Source of the DNA: Armigeres subalbatus
Taxonomy: Eukaryota; Arthropoda; Insecta; Diptera; Culicidae
DNA length: 64,000 nt
Assembly: GCF_024139115.2 (NCBI RefSeq)
Contig: NC_085140.1
Location: 340,132,966 to 340,196,965, forward strand
Direction: 5' to 3'
Within the stretch, counting starts at the first letter, position 1; each line of letters opens with the position of its first letter. The position numbers were made by a program, and so were the translations under genes. The notes beneath the pieces were generated by a model that was not told where the DNA came from, searched no databases, and worked only from the letters and a program-made list of their open reading frames with translations. Below are positions 12,085-23,007 of the stretch, piece by piece.

Positions 12085-13851
12085 ATGTCGTTTTTCAAAA
12101 AGGTTGGTTTTCAGCGATTCATACAATACCTGCTTTGTTTATATGTTTTCAATATTTTTGATGCAGGTAATTAATTGTATTTTCTTTTTTGATTATGATA
12201 TTGTTTTCAGAATCTTTGTTTTCTTTGGAATCAACGAGTGCTGAATCAATTGGTAGCGCTGGTGCCCAGAAACCCGAAGACGGTCAGGAAATTTTTCAAC
12301 AAATGAAGGCAAAATTTGATGACATATCTGACAGAAACGATCGATATAGGATTCTAACTTCCCTTCCCAAATCCTGGACTGCATACAAAATGATACAAGA
12401 ATTCGGTGTTACGCAACGAACTGCTCAACGTGCAAAGAAATTACAGATTGAAAAAGGTTTTATGAGCACACCGGAGACCAGAGTAAATATGTTGTCTTTG
12501 AGCGATGATACTCTAACTGTAGTTAGGGACTTTTATAATAGTGACGAGATAAGCAGAGCATGTCCTGGGAAAAGGGATTTCGTTATTGAAAATATGGCAG
12601 GAGAAAAACTGCATGTACAGCGCAGGTTACTTTTATGTAACCTTCGTGAAATTTATTCAATTTTCAAAGAGCAATATTTTACTTTTAAATTTGGGTTTTC
12701 AATGTTTTCCAGCAGCCGCCCAAAAAATTGTATTCTAGCTGGTTCAAGTGGAACGCATACTGTCTGCGTATGCATTTATCATCAGAAGGATAAATTAATG
12801 TTTAAAACCCTTAAGGACAAGAAACTTATTCATAACCATTTAAAATTGTATCATGACTTGTTTTTTAAAATACTTTGTGAAAATCCTACAGAGAAATGTT
12901 GGTTGAAAACCTGTGATCATTGCCCGGGTACGCAGACACTCGAGAATGACCTGATGAATTTTCTTGAAAATGTCGATTCCTTAGAATTTAAACAATGGAA
13001 GCAAACAGATCGTTGTCATTTAAATTAAATGCGAATGGATGCAGAAGAGTATGTGGAAACATTTTTAGAAAAATTAAGCGAATTATCTCCGCATAATTTT
13101 ATTGCAGAGCAACAAGGAAACTACTTAAAAAAACTTAAAATTAATTTGGAAGCAACTGATTGTATTATAATTGCTGACTTCTCTAAAAATTACTCTTTTG
13201 TTATTCAGGACGCTATACAAGGTTTTCATTGGGCAAACGCTCAATGCACAATCCATCCTTTTGCCATATATTATAAGGATGAAGCACAAAATTTAAAGTT
13301 TACAAGCTTCATAGCAATCGCAGAATTTACTAAACATAACCATGTTGCCGTTCGGCTGTTTATAACAAATTGTGTGAATTTCATTAAAAAAAAGCTACCT
13401 TACCTGAAAAATATCCATTTCTTTTTCTGATGGATCAGGCAGTCAAAACAAAAATAAGATGACTGCTTTCAATTTGTGCCACATGTATAAAGACTTCGGT
13501 CTTAAAGCAGAGTGGAACTTTTTTGCCACTTGCCATGGAAAAGGGCCTTGTGACGCTTTAGGAGGTGTTCTGATGCGAAACGCTCCAAAAGCAAGTTTAC
13601 AAGGCCATCATATTACAACTGCGTACGAACTTTACTCTTGGGCTGTTTCTAAAGTAGATTCCAAAATGTATTACGAGTTTTTCTCGGAAAAAGATTACAA
13701 TGCAATGGAAAAGAAAATAAAGAACCGTTATACTCGTGTAAAACAAATCTCTGGGACACAATCGTTTCATTACTTTAAGCCACAAAATGAAAATTACATT
13801 ATCGTGAAACGGTTTTCGTTTTTAGATGAAGAAAAGTGTGTTAAATTGTAA
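12085..13851 (+). pseudogene. Broken DDE-transposase-like gene, family unassigned
   Basis: Three consecutive open blocks (about 12211-13028, 13029-13430, 13459-13851) belong to one protein. An in-frame TAA at 13026-13028 separates the first two. A one-base shift near 13420-13427, in a T-rich run, separates the second and third. Across the shift the readable motif is FSDGSGSQNKNK. Other conserved-looking blocks are 'CWLKTCDHC' (Cys pairs), 'IIIADFSKNYSF', 'FHWANAQCTIHPF' and 'FFATCHGKGPCDALGG'. The spaced acidic residues (ADFS, FSDG, PCD) suggest a D-D-D/E catalytic core. I recall similar uncharacterised proteins from aphids, hydra and other invertebrates, but cannot name the superfamily. A possible first exon (12085-12166) joins in phase through a 44-nt GT-AG intron (12167-12210). 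An AATAAA follows at about 13889. The gene is inactive as it stands. Confidence 0.6.
12167..12210 (+). other. Possible 44-nt GT-AG intron in the transposase-like gene
   Basis: Starts GTAATT and ends TTTTCAG. Removing it joins the upstream frame (ATG at 12085) to the main frame without a shift, making a codon from G and AA. At 44 nt it is short for an insect intron, and phase agreement alone has a one-in-three chance. Confidence 0.3.
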
Positions 13852-14162
13852 GAATTTTGCTATGTAATATTTTTTTGATGAATTATGAAAAATAAAAATT
13901 ATCAAATTAAATGCTGAGTTTTAATTGAAGGTAATCAGAGAAAACCATTGCTTGTAGTCTAAAGCTTTGAGATTTGAGCTACCATTCCTCAATATAGCAG
14001 AGCCAAGATTCTCTCAGACAGCGCTGGTTGCCAAATTTTTAATAATACCAATGGAAAGCATTCATTACACAAAGAATTTCAACGTAGATTTCATTGGTCG
14101 GAAAAATTGTGTTTTTTGGACTTCAAAATTGATTTTTTAACTTCACTAAATATAAAAAAAAT

Positions 14163-14440
14163 TCTACACGCTAAAAAAAATATATTCTAGTTTCAGTTCG
14201 GTTCACTCAAAATTACCCTTTTGTGGAATAATTCAAAATAGTTGAGTTTACTCAGTCGGGGTTTACGCTACCACTCAAATTCGGCATGAGTGCCTCTGCA
14301 ACCCTTATGAGCACTCATGCTGAATTAGGACGCTAACGGACCATTGTGGTTCCAGTTAAAGCGTAAACCATGGTTGAGTAAACCCTAGCAATGTTGGTCT
14401 CTGCTTTTAAACAATTTGAGGGTGATTTATAGTTCTTACA
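14163..14440. mobile_element. Imperfect palindromic MITE-like sequence
   Basis: Words in the first half (TTGAGTTTACTCAG, GGTTTACGCT, ATGAGTGC) reappear inverted in the second half (GAGCACTCAT, AGCGTAAACC, TTGAGTAAACC). The centre is near 14300. Noncoding, family unknown, ends uncertain. Confidence 0.45.
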
Positions 14441-14604
14441 TTTAATAGGGTCAGAATTGGACAAGCCTCCCCTACTTTTGATAGGTACATTACTTCACAA
14501 ATAAAACTAGATTAGTACACATGGTTATCATAAATTTATTAGGAATAAGTTTGATAACTTCATCAGAATGATTCCCGCAGTTATTTTGAAGTGAAGGAAA
14601 ATTA

Positions 14605-15240
14605 TGCTCATTCCATGTGTGTATGTTCAGAAAACTTGAAATTTTCAAAAGAATGTAACACAAAAACGGCTCGATGAACATTTCTAATTTTTTGATATGT
14701 TATCAAAAAATGTTTGAATTTTCATAAAAAAATAAAAAAAAATATATAGTCGTTGTGGTCCAACATTTCAAAAATCATAAAAAACGAATATTTTGGCCAT
14801 TTTAGCAAATTTGAGTACACCATTACACCAAACCAATATTCTTAGTAAAAACTAGAAGTAATAACCTTTCTATCCATAAAAAAAACCCTGCTAATCGATA
14901 CATTGGTTCAAAAGTTATGATTTTTTTAAAATAAAAAATTTCGAAAAGTAGCGATTTTTCTGGTAACCCTATATCGAACATAGTCACCCTAATAAAAAAA
15001 AAATGACAAAAAAAAAACGGGTCTAATTATTTTCGATGAAGAACATACCAAGCGATTTTGTGCAAAATTGGACAACTTTTTTTTTCAACTCTATTCTTTT
15101 TCCGTGGAATCGCTGAACGTTCATTCCATGTGTGTATGGGCAGAAAACTTGAAATTTTCAAAAAAAATGTAACTCAAAAACGGCTCGATGAACATTTCTA
15201 ATTTTTTGATATGTTATGTAAAGATATTTGAATTTTCTAC
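14605..15240 (+). repeat. Two direct copies of a ~120 bp block
   Basis: A block beginning CATTCCATGTGTGTATG and running through ACGGCTCGATGAACATTTC to a TTTTTTGATATGTTAT end occurs at about 14609-14725 and again at about 15122-15235. The copies are in the same orientation and differ by scattered substitutions. The ~400 bp between them is AT-rich. Either an old tandem duplication with intervening sequence or two copies of one repeat. Confidence 0.6.
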
Positions 15241-15660
15241 TTGATTTTTACTACTCGGTAAAACTGTTTACCGGTTTCAATTAGTTCAAATATGGTCAGA
15301 AAGTACAAAACTATCATAGATTGCCATAACTTATGATATCATGAAGTTTGATGTGTCACATTATGGTATTCGCCTATTTCCGTAACAGGCTCCGGCGGAA
15401 CGTCGGAGATCCAGAGTACAGGCCATATTTTAGACCGATCAAATTCCTTATCAAATTTGACATAGTTTATGCGTCGTTTCCAATCAAAATGTATATAATA
15501 ATCATTTCCAAATCATTTCATTTCTGATGATAAATGCATGTGCAGATATCATGCGTTCCTTTTGAACCAGGCAGAATGCAATGTTTCGGACGGCTGCTGC
15601 AAAACATGGAAAATCCTATTTTTACGATAGAATGTTATATATCTCCCGGAGATTACATAT

Positions 15661-16972
15661 TTAACCTTTTGTCTGTGCTCTGGGGTCAATATGACCCCAG
15701 GCCACTTTGAGTGGCTGCCATTTTTTTAATTTTCAACCGATTCTCCTAATTTTTGGTAGTTTGGTAAAACTCGCCGAGATCTGTCTCCTAGGTGCAAATT
15801 CACTTCAAAAATTTTGAAAATATGCGCTACAGTGTACTTTTTTCAAAAAACTTACGTTGTCTGTGCTCTGGGGTCAAATTGACCCCAAATTGAAATTGCT
15901 ATAACTTTTTAATGCTTGGCCAATTTTGGATTTTGGGGCTGTTTCGAAAGATAATTTACTCATCTGTCAGGTCGTTACCAAAGATTGACTATAGGTGGGC
16001 GGGTACATCGCGGGGAGGGGTTTTCGTAAAAAGGGTACAAAAATAGTGATTTTTCATGCTTATTTTACTTATATCTGAGAATCCTACCCATTTTGAACTG
16101 CACCTTTTCAAAAAGGTTATGCAGGAAGGCGTGTGCTTTGATATGAGGCATTGATTAGTTTAGAACTTGGTCGCTAGGTGGCGGTATATTTGAATTCATT
16201 ACTTTAGACTACTCAAGTAATTCCGATATATGGAATTTTCTTCATTGTAAATATTCTTATCGCACAAATTTTAAATTTGTAAAGATGACGTCTTTAATAA
16301 AGTTCGTCTGGTGGGAATGGACTGTCATGTGACGAAATGAATAATTAGGAAATTTACAAATAGGCGGCGCTAGCGGACTTGCAATATTCTTGCATATATG
16401 AAATATTGCTTTAGCTTGAGATCCCTCATACCTACACTCAAGTTGTATTCGGCAACATTGTTCAGGATGTCTAGCACTACAAAGCGGTGCTCAATATAAT
16501 GAGTATGTCTTCCAATTTTTGAATTTGTGCGATAAGAATATTTACACTGAGGAGAATTCTATATATCGGAATATCTTAAGTAGTCCAAAATAATGAATTC
16601 AAATATACCACCACCTGGCGGCCGAGTTCTAAACTTATCAACGCCTCATGCCAGAGCACATGCCTTCCTGCATAACCTTTTTAAAAAAGGTGCAGTTCAA
16701 AATGGGTAGGATTTTCGGATATAAGTAAAATAATCATGAAAAATCACTGGTTTTATACCCTTGTTCACTAAAACCCCTCCCCGCGATGTACCCGCCCACC
16801 AATAGTTAATATTTTGTAACGACCTGAAAGATGATTAAATTATCTTTCGAAACAGCCCCAAAAATCCAAAATTGGCCAAGCATTAAAAAAGTTATAGCAA
16901 TTTCAATTTGGGGTCAATTTGACCCCAGAGCACAGACAACGTAAGTTTTTTTGAGCACAGACAGAAGGTTAA
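15661..16972. mobile_element. TTAA-flanked long-inverted-repeat element (~1.3 kb)
   Basis: Starts TTAACCTTTTGTCTGTGCTC and ends GAGCACAGACAGAAGGTTAA, which are near-perfect inverted repeats including a TTAA at each edge. TTAA duplication is the hallmark of piggyBac-type transposons, and the CCTT start agrees with that superfamily. The arms are long: the left (about 15855-16300) is mirrored by the right (about 16510-16945), leaving ~200 bp of unique centre. A motif with GTCTGTGCTC followed by the palindrome GGGGTCAAATTGACCCC occurs near both ends; an extra ~180 bp copy-like stretch in the left arm (15680-15858) makes it asymmetric. No transposase frame is present, so it must be moved in trans if it is piggyBac-type. 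Confidence 0.75.
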
Positions 16973-17560
16973 CAGCAATCTACTTTTTCTCACCCATTTT
17001 TACTATCTTAAAATCACTTTTACCATGGCATGCTCGTCTTATCCCTTCACTTTCAAATAATAACATAAAATAAAAAATGATAAATAAATCCTTCCGTTTT
17101 CAGTAGTTCGTTGCGAAATCGTGAATTCTTGCATAATTTTGTATGCTGACCAAGATTTTTGGAGTGTAGTTTAAATTTTATCTCTGCAGACAGATGACTC
17201 ATTAAATAAACACGAATTCTGCGGAATGTATTAGTCAATTTTCGAACAATTTATGTAACCAAATTAAATAAACATATCAGTCAATTTAAAGTATTGCGGA
17301 ACACCAAGTAAGTGTATTGCATTTCAATCCGAGGTTTCTCACTTGCTTCACAGATAGATACTTTTTCCACCCCAGAACTAAGTGTCTCGTATTTGACTCG
17401 ACTGAAGTCACTTTGGGGCCGCACTTCGCATTGTGAAGCTAAGGGAAGCACCTTGGCATACAATAATAAGAAGTTTTCTATTTTTCACTGTATATCAGTG
17501 GGAATAACACGACTCCCAGAGTAGGTGGCTCCATAGGTGAATCGAATCATTACCCAAAAC
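16973..17560. other. No gene recognised
   Basis: Short overlapping frames on both strands (17281-17463, 17312-17524) contain no recognisable domain. Confidence 0.4.
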
Positions 17561-17569
17561 ACCATAAAG

Positions 17570-17859
17570 GGGGCCCTCCTTAGCCGTGCGGTAAGACGCG
17601 CGGCTACAAAGCAAGACCATGCTGAGGGTGGCTGTGTTCGATTCCCGGTACCGGTCTAGGCAATTTTCGGATTGGAAATTGTCTCGACTTCCCTGGGCAT
17701 AAAAAGTATTATCGTGTTAGCCTCATGATATACGAATGCAAAAATGGTAACTTGGCTTAGAAACCTCGCAGTTAATAACTGTGGAAGTGCTTAATGAACA
17801 CTAAGCTGCGAGGCGGCTCTGTCCCAGTGTGGGGATGTAATGCCAATAAGAAGAAGAAG
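17570..17859 (+). mobile_element. Complete Feilai-like tRNA-derived SINE
   Basis: A 290-bp element with a pol III-type head (A box in 'TAGCCGTGCGGTAAG', B box 'GTTCGATTCCC' at 17637-17647), a tRNA-unrelated body, a conserved 3' block 'GCGAGGCGGCTCTGTCCCAG', and an AATAAGAAGAAGAAG triplet tail. It is flanked by the 9-bp target duplication ACCATAAAG (17561-17569 and 17860-17868). This organisation (tRNA head, unrelated body, triplet tail) is that described for the Feilai family of Aedes aegypti. It is mobilised by LINE machinery in trans; the source LINE is not identifiable here. It is the best reference copy in the window for the three damaged ones. Confidence 0.85.
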
Positions 17860-17868
17860 ACCATAAAG

Positions 17869-19984
17869 ATTTCATATATATGTTTAAATTTATGTCTTCT
17901 TTATGACTATCTTCCGGCTCACCATCGACATCGCTAAAGGCAGCAATCAGCATAATCTACGAGGTGTGTGTTTCAAAATTCTCCAGATTCTCAATACTCG
18001 TATGGCACGAGAACGGATAGATAGCAATTGTTTACGCTCCGCCAAACTTTACGCTTCCTAAGACGACCGACTGATGCACAATACTGCACTGCTACAAAGT
18101 TGGAAGTAGGGGAGAATAAAGAAAAGGAACTTAATATTGATTCATCGATTTCCAAGTTTATTTCATCCTTAAATGTTAAAGATCTTGAACAAGTCTTCAT
18201 CTTATAATTTCCTAAGAAGCCTGAATAATCTTTATCTACTATTTTAGAATTAATCGTATTTCGGGTATTCTTTATTTTATACCTTTTAAATATTTCCATC
18301 AAATAAATTATGTGACAATCTATCTTGGGATAAATGAAAAGAAGATACCGAATAAAAAAGTTTCCTTTATTTTTTTTCAGTTTTGTGAAAAATAAACATG
18401 AAGTGCCCATCACACAAGTATTTTTGGAAGTTCATGATAGAGAAAAGAAATAAAAAACCGGAAGCAGGGCATGAAGATCAAATGGAGAGTCAACAAAAGG
18501 GAAGCAATTTTCTATTATGCAACCACCCCACTGCCGTAATCTTTAAAAGTGACGTAACAGCCATTTTACAACATGCATGTTTTCCATTTTTCTGTTAAAG
18601 AGCTCGATGAGTAGTAATAAATTCGATCAAACTTTCAACTGTCGATTTTAAAGAAAAACGAGTAGTTGTGTGTTTTGCATTTTTATCGTACAGTGGAGAT
18701 GTTTCTAGAACTTGTTTCTAGATACTATGCGAAGTTAATATGATTTAAATGTCTCGCCCAATAGCAGCAAATGTAAAATTCCTCCACTAGTGGGTCACTG
18801 TTGGTTATTTAAGCCTGTAGCCATAAGCTACTTTCTTCTAAAATCACACTTGATACATTCTTTAGGCTACGTCACTGTTCCAGTATCACTGCAGTAAGAA
18901 TACATTTTTCAGAATTACATCCATCGCGAAGTATCTACAAGTTAAACGTAATGCAACCTTCGTCAGTGGGAATAAACGCATTATACGTACGATTAGTTGT
19001 AGATTGCGTATGTACAGTTGCTGCGAGAGAAACCAGCAACCAAAAGCATTATCCATTTCTATATCTGTGAGCTTGAATGCTCACTTATGCGCTAGGGAGG
19101 CTGGTACTGCATGGATAGTAATTGGCAGTAATTGAGCATCTCCCCAATAAGCAAAGCACGATGCTCCCGACCCCAGCACAGCTCCTATACAGATATCAGG
19201 TTAGCAGGGAATAAAGGCCTAAAATGCTGCAATGCGAGAAAGTGGCTCGACCAATGACTCATATCATCTTTTCGACTTAAATGCGATGCGATAAAATAGG
19301 ATATGGTAAGTATCGAGTATTGTAAATCTACACATTTAGCTTAATCTATTTTTCAATTCAAATCGAAGATGCACCAAAAGAGAGTGCGTTTTACATACTT
19401 TTCCCCCATATTTGATATGCGTTATATTAATTTGAAAATTGAAGCTTTCGGCATTGGTTGCATTTACTTTCTGGATCTTAGCATTGGTGGAACTCGAGAC
19501 GGAGATGAAATAGATTATGTTGGTTGCTACTGTGCGGATGATGACTATATCCCAATGGGGGATCTCACTGCTCTGTGGTAATGTTACTCAACAGGTAACA
19601 GTGCTTTCAAATTGAGCTAACTGTATGTACGTACAGCCAGCATAATTAAATTCATAACTTAGATTTATTTTAACTACTTTTAAAGTTCAACATCAGTATA
19701 TACTGTGGAGAAGAGAATATCAATTGGTTTCATTGGTAGAAGGTGATGGGAAGAATTGTTTTCTTTGATGATCGCACTGATAATATTTAACTTACCCTTC
19801 AATTCTTAATTTGCATGACCTTTAATGAGTTTCCAATGGTCTTAGGGAAGTGCCGAAATTCTCATGAATTCCAAAAAGAAAACAAATTTTGATTCCAACC
19901 AAGATTCGTCAAAGGTTTCTTAGCCAAACAATCAATCATGCATTCATGAAGGGGGACCTATTTGTTTTCTAGATAAATTGCATA
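17869..19984. other. No gene recognised
   Basis: Over 2 kb without a supported gene. Small frames (17991-18413 minus, 18398-18598, 19369-19581) have no recognisable domain. The segment 18780-19220 is less repetitive in appearance and could be host regulatory or intronic DNA, but nothing proves it. Confidence 0.4.
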
Positions 19985-20041
19985 CGCGAAAAATTGTATC
20001 AAAAATTGATTAATTTTTGGCGAGACAAAGTTCGCCGGGTC
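19985..20041 (-). repeat. End of an interspersed repeat (ACTAGCTGACCCGGCGAAC)
   Basis: On the minus strand this begins TACTAGCTGACCCGGCGAAC, closely related to the opening of the repeat at 3038. It abuts a fragment of the GGGTAAGACGG element family (20042 onward), so it probably truncated that element. Confidence 0.55.
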
Positions 20042-20312
20042 AGCTAGTATGATAGAAAATTGCTTTCATCTTCAAAAATGTCACGTTTTTCGAAACTATG
20101 TTTCCTGGTCCAAGCGCCCTGGTGTAGGCAGAACGATAAATATGCCCTTACATGCTGACATAAGCGCGATTAACCCAGCAGCAGTTGCTTCCAAATGATA
20201 TTGAAACCTGCAAACCTACTTAAATGGACTTATGCTGGTTTATTAATGACAAGCACATATGGGTTTGTAATCTCTCTATTATGGGGTAGATAAAATATTA
20301 ATGAAGGGCTAT
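20042..20312 (+). mobile_element. Internal fragment of the GGGTAAGACGG MITE family
   Basis: Matches the interior of the complete copy at 47298-48239 (about 47730-48002). Shared words include 'CATCTTCAAAAATGT', 'GCAGCAGTTGCTTCCAAAT' and 'ATGGACTTATG', ending at 'AATGAAGGGCTAT'. The 5' part is missing, replaced by the repeat end at 20041. The matching 3' part is found 11.4 kb away at 31742-31972 and resumes at the same word GGCTAT. Confidence 0.7.
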
Positions 20313-20489
20313 CACGGTTTGCAAAAATCGCTCTCGATAGATAACGAACTAACGAACAACGATAAAAGAAAGGCAAAAACTGTTCCGAATCATAACAAGC
20401 CATGATAACAAATTTATTAAACTTGTAAAGGACACTGCACGTCAAAATCTCTTCTCATTACCAACAGTCACAGTGGGGAAAATCTATGA

Positions 20490-20640
20490 TAGCTACAATT
20501 TAAAAAAGATTTCGACTAACGATTTCTTTGTTTTCTGATGCTTATTCAGTAGAAAATACGAATGGTTTACATTCCGGCCTTGGATCATGGCTGGAAGGGG
20601 TCATTTTGCCCCATTTACCCCCGGAAATCTTTTTTTATGA
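20490..20640 (-). repeat. Fragment of the 23-kb/30-kb repeat family, inverted
   Basis: The minus strand reads GGGGCAAAATGACC…ATGATCCAAGGCCGG, matching the block GGGGCAAAACGGCC…ATGATCCAAGGCCGG in the repeats at 23470 and 31020. It lies immediately left of the Tc1-like element. Confidence 0.5.
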
Positions 20641-20664
20641 CAGTTTTGGGTTTCAGCCCAAATA

Positions 20665-22361
20665 CAGTCACTCTCAAAATTGAGCGTACATTATGGATTA
20701 GATAAATTTATTCGAAAATTCCAAAGCAAATTTAATTGTTGGAACGGTTGATTTAATGCATTTCAATATTCATCTCTTCCTTCAATGTATGCGTACATAA
20801 AATGGTTGAAAAGTTTTCTCCAAAGTTTGAAAAAAAAAGTTTGTTTGAAAATAATCTCAAAATACGCCTGTTACAGGTGACAAAATTGATCGTACAGCGA
20901 ATGTTTTTCTATACAATTTCTTATTATTAACACGATTAATGTAATTTAATGTTATTTTTTCATGGTTATATTAATAATAATAAATATCCGCTACTTAAAC
21001 ATTCAATGTTTTGAAATTAAACCATGCTTTGGTCAAAATGGCGAACAAGTAAGATATATGAACAATGCTATTTAACAATTCAATGCTGCTGGGCAAAATA
21101 GATGCTTTCAGATATGAATTTCACCGGCATCGTGTCTTATATATGATAGATAATCCAAATCGAGCGAGACATACGATAAACCTGGGAAAATTCAGTCGAT
21201 AAATGATAAAAACAGATGTAAGCATACAGAGAAAACGACAAATATTGGGAATGGCATAATTCAAATTAAGCATAACTTTATTTAAAAGTCGATGTATAGG
21301 TGGTTTAGAGACCCAGGACACTCATTAATAATAATATTAATAAAAGAGCAGCACACGGATACATTATAAGATGTCATTTTATATTTGAAGACTCAGTCAT
21401 CGTAGGAACAAATTTGGTTGAATCATTTAAATTCACCAAGATATCATTAAATAAGCTGCCGAATTCTGAAAAAGTTTATTTTGACTCGCCAAATGGAGAT
21501 CATCCAATTGTACCCCTTATGGTAACAGATCATGGAGTTAAATCCAAAATTAATTATGAAATTACGATTTTAAGCTATCTTTACAATATTAAATCAAAAG
21601 TGCTCTACAGGGTTGAAAAGCTGTATTTATGTTCGGTACCTTAAGATACACCTTGTACTTTTATAATGTGACTGTGAATGATTGGATTCAATAATATTAC
21701 TCTTAATGAAAGACCTGAGACAATAATCGAGCTTTAAAACAAATTTAAGTTAAAAACATACTAAATTTAAATTATGCCGTTCCCTACATTTGTCGCTTTC
21801 TATGCATGTTTACTTCTGTTTTCATCATTAATTTACCGACTGAGTTTTCTCAAATTAATCGTATGTATCGTTCGATTCCCATTATTTATCATATATAAGA
21901 TATGATGCCGATGAAACATACAAATTAAAGCATCTATATTGCCCGGCAGCATTGAATTGTTAAATAGCAATGTTCTTACCTCTCACTTGTTGGCCATTTT
22001 GACCAAAACATGGTTTAATTTCAAAACATTGAATGTTTAAGTAGCGGATGTTTATTATTTTAAATATAATCATGAAAAAACAATACTAAAATACATTGAT
22101 CGTGTTTATAATAAGGAATTTTATAGAAAAAAATCCGCTGTACGCTCAATTTTGTCACATTTAATAAGCGTATTTTGAGATTATTTTCAAATAAACAAAC
22201 TTTAGAGAAAAAATTTCAACAATTTTATGTACGCATACATTGAAGGAAGGGATGAATATTGAAATGCATTGAAAACAACCGAGCCAACCCTTCAATTTCC
22301 TTTGAAATTTTCGAATGTAGTCAACTAATCCATACTGTACGCTCAATTTTGAGAGTGACTG
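20665..22361. mobile_element. Tc1-like element with IR/DR ends and TA duplication
   Basis: The ends CAGTCACTCTCAAAATTGAG and its exact inverse are flanked by TA (20663-20664, 22362-22363). A CAGT start and TA target are typical of Tc1/mariner transposons. The arms are long: 20665-21290 is mirrored by about 21735-22361. Each arm carries a second, inner copy of the terminal core (CAAAATTGATCGTACA at about 20881-20896; its inverse TGTACGCTCAATTTTG at 22139-22154), about 210 bp from the outer one. That is the IR/DR arrangement known from Tc1-family elements such as Sleeping Beauty, where paired direct repeats bind transposase. The ~430 bp centre holds only a 76-codon frame (21414-21644) with no DDE motifs, so the copy is non-autonomous. 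Confidence 0.8.
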
Positions 22362-22363
22362 TA

Positions 22364-22480
22364 CATAAGGAAGATACACCTCAGTAACTCTTTTGCTCTA
22401 TAAATTGGTTCTGTATGTCAGATTGAGCTCAGAGCTGCATCAAAGGTAGTTGGTATGTTAAAGATCAATTCCACAGAACA
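22364..22480. other. Short spacer between Tc1-like element and SINE
   Basis: About 115 bp with no feature seen. Confidence 0.4.
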
Positions 22481-22592
22481 TCTTCTTCTTCTTCTTGGCA
22501 TTACATCCTCACACTGGGACAGAGCCGCCTCGCAGCTTAGTGTTAATTAAGCAATTCCAATTGCGCGTCTTACCGCACGGCTAAGGAGGGCC
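22481..22592 (-). mobile_element. Internally deleted Feilai-like SINE
   Basis: Reading the minus strand: the head 'GGGCCCTCCTTAGCCGTGCG' is followed closely by the 3' block 'GCGAGGCGGCTCTGTCCCAG' and an (AAG)n tail. About 180 bp of the body found in the copy at 17570 is missing. Possible target duplication: ACAGAAC on one side and ACGGAAC on the other. Confidence 0.75.
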
Positions 22593-22705
22593 CACGGAAC
22601 GTTATACGATTATTAATTGAACTTTTATATAGTTTTCGGATTATTGAGAGTTGGTTTATGATATTTGAAATCCATTGATTGCCATGAAAAACATACGCAT
22701 GCAAT

Positions 22706-22930
22706 CAAAGGCGGCCCTTCGTAGCATAGGATAAGCACCTGTCTAGCGTACTGGTTTCCTGGGATCAAACCCCACCGGAGGAAGTGGTTACCCTCCAATC
22801 AGAGCTTTAAATATTCGATTATTTTTAATGAAGCCCATCGGCCTTCGTTGACACTCCACTTCTAAACGTATTCACATTCGGCTCTACACCGTCGATTTTC
22901 GGAGTGAATACGGGTCAGAGAGTATTTATT
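22706..22930 (+). mobile_element. tRNA-derived SINE-like sequence, second type
   Basis: A head containing TAGCATAGGATAAGCAC (A-box-like) and GGGATCAAACCCC (degraded B box), about 50 bp apart, is followed by unrelated sequence. It differs from the Feilai-like type. The 3' end was not determined. Confidence 0.4.
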
Positions 22931-23007
22931 TGAATTTTACAAAATATTAAATAATCGTAAAATTGAACACATGCTTGATGATTTAAATAAATAAATGCAT
23001 AGATTTA

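Noticed and set aside
21414..21644. Transposase of the Tc1-like element
   Set aside because: Only 76 codons with no DDE or helix-turn-helix motif.
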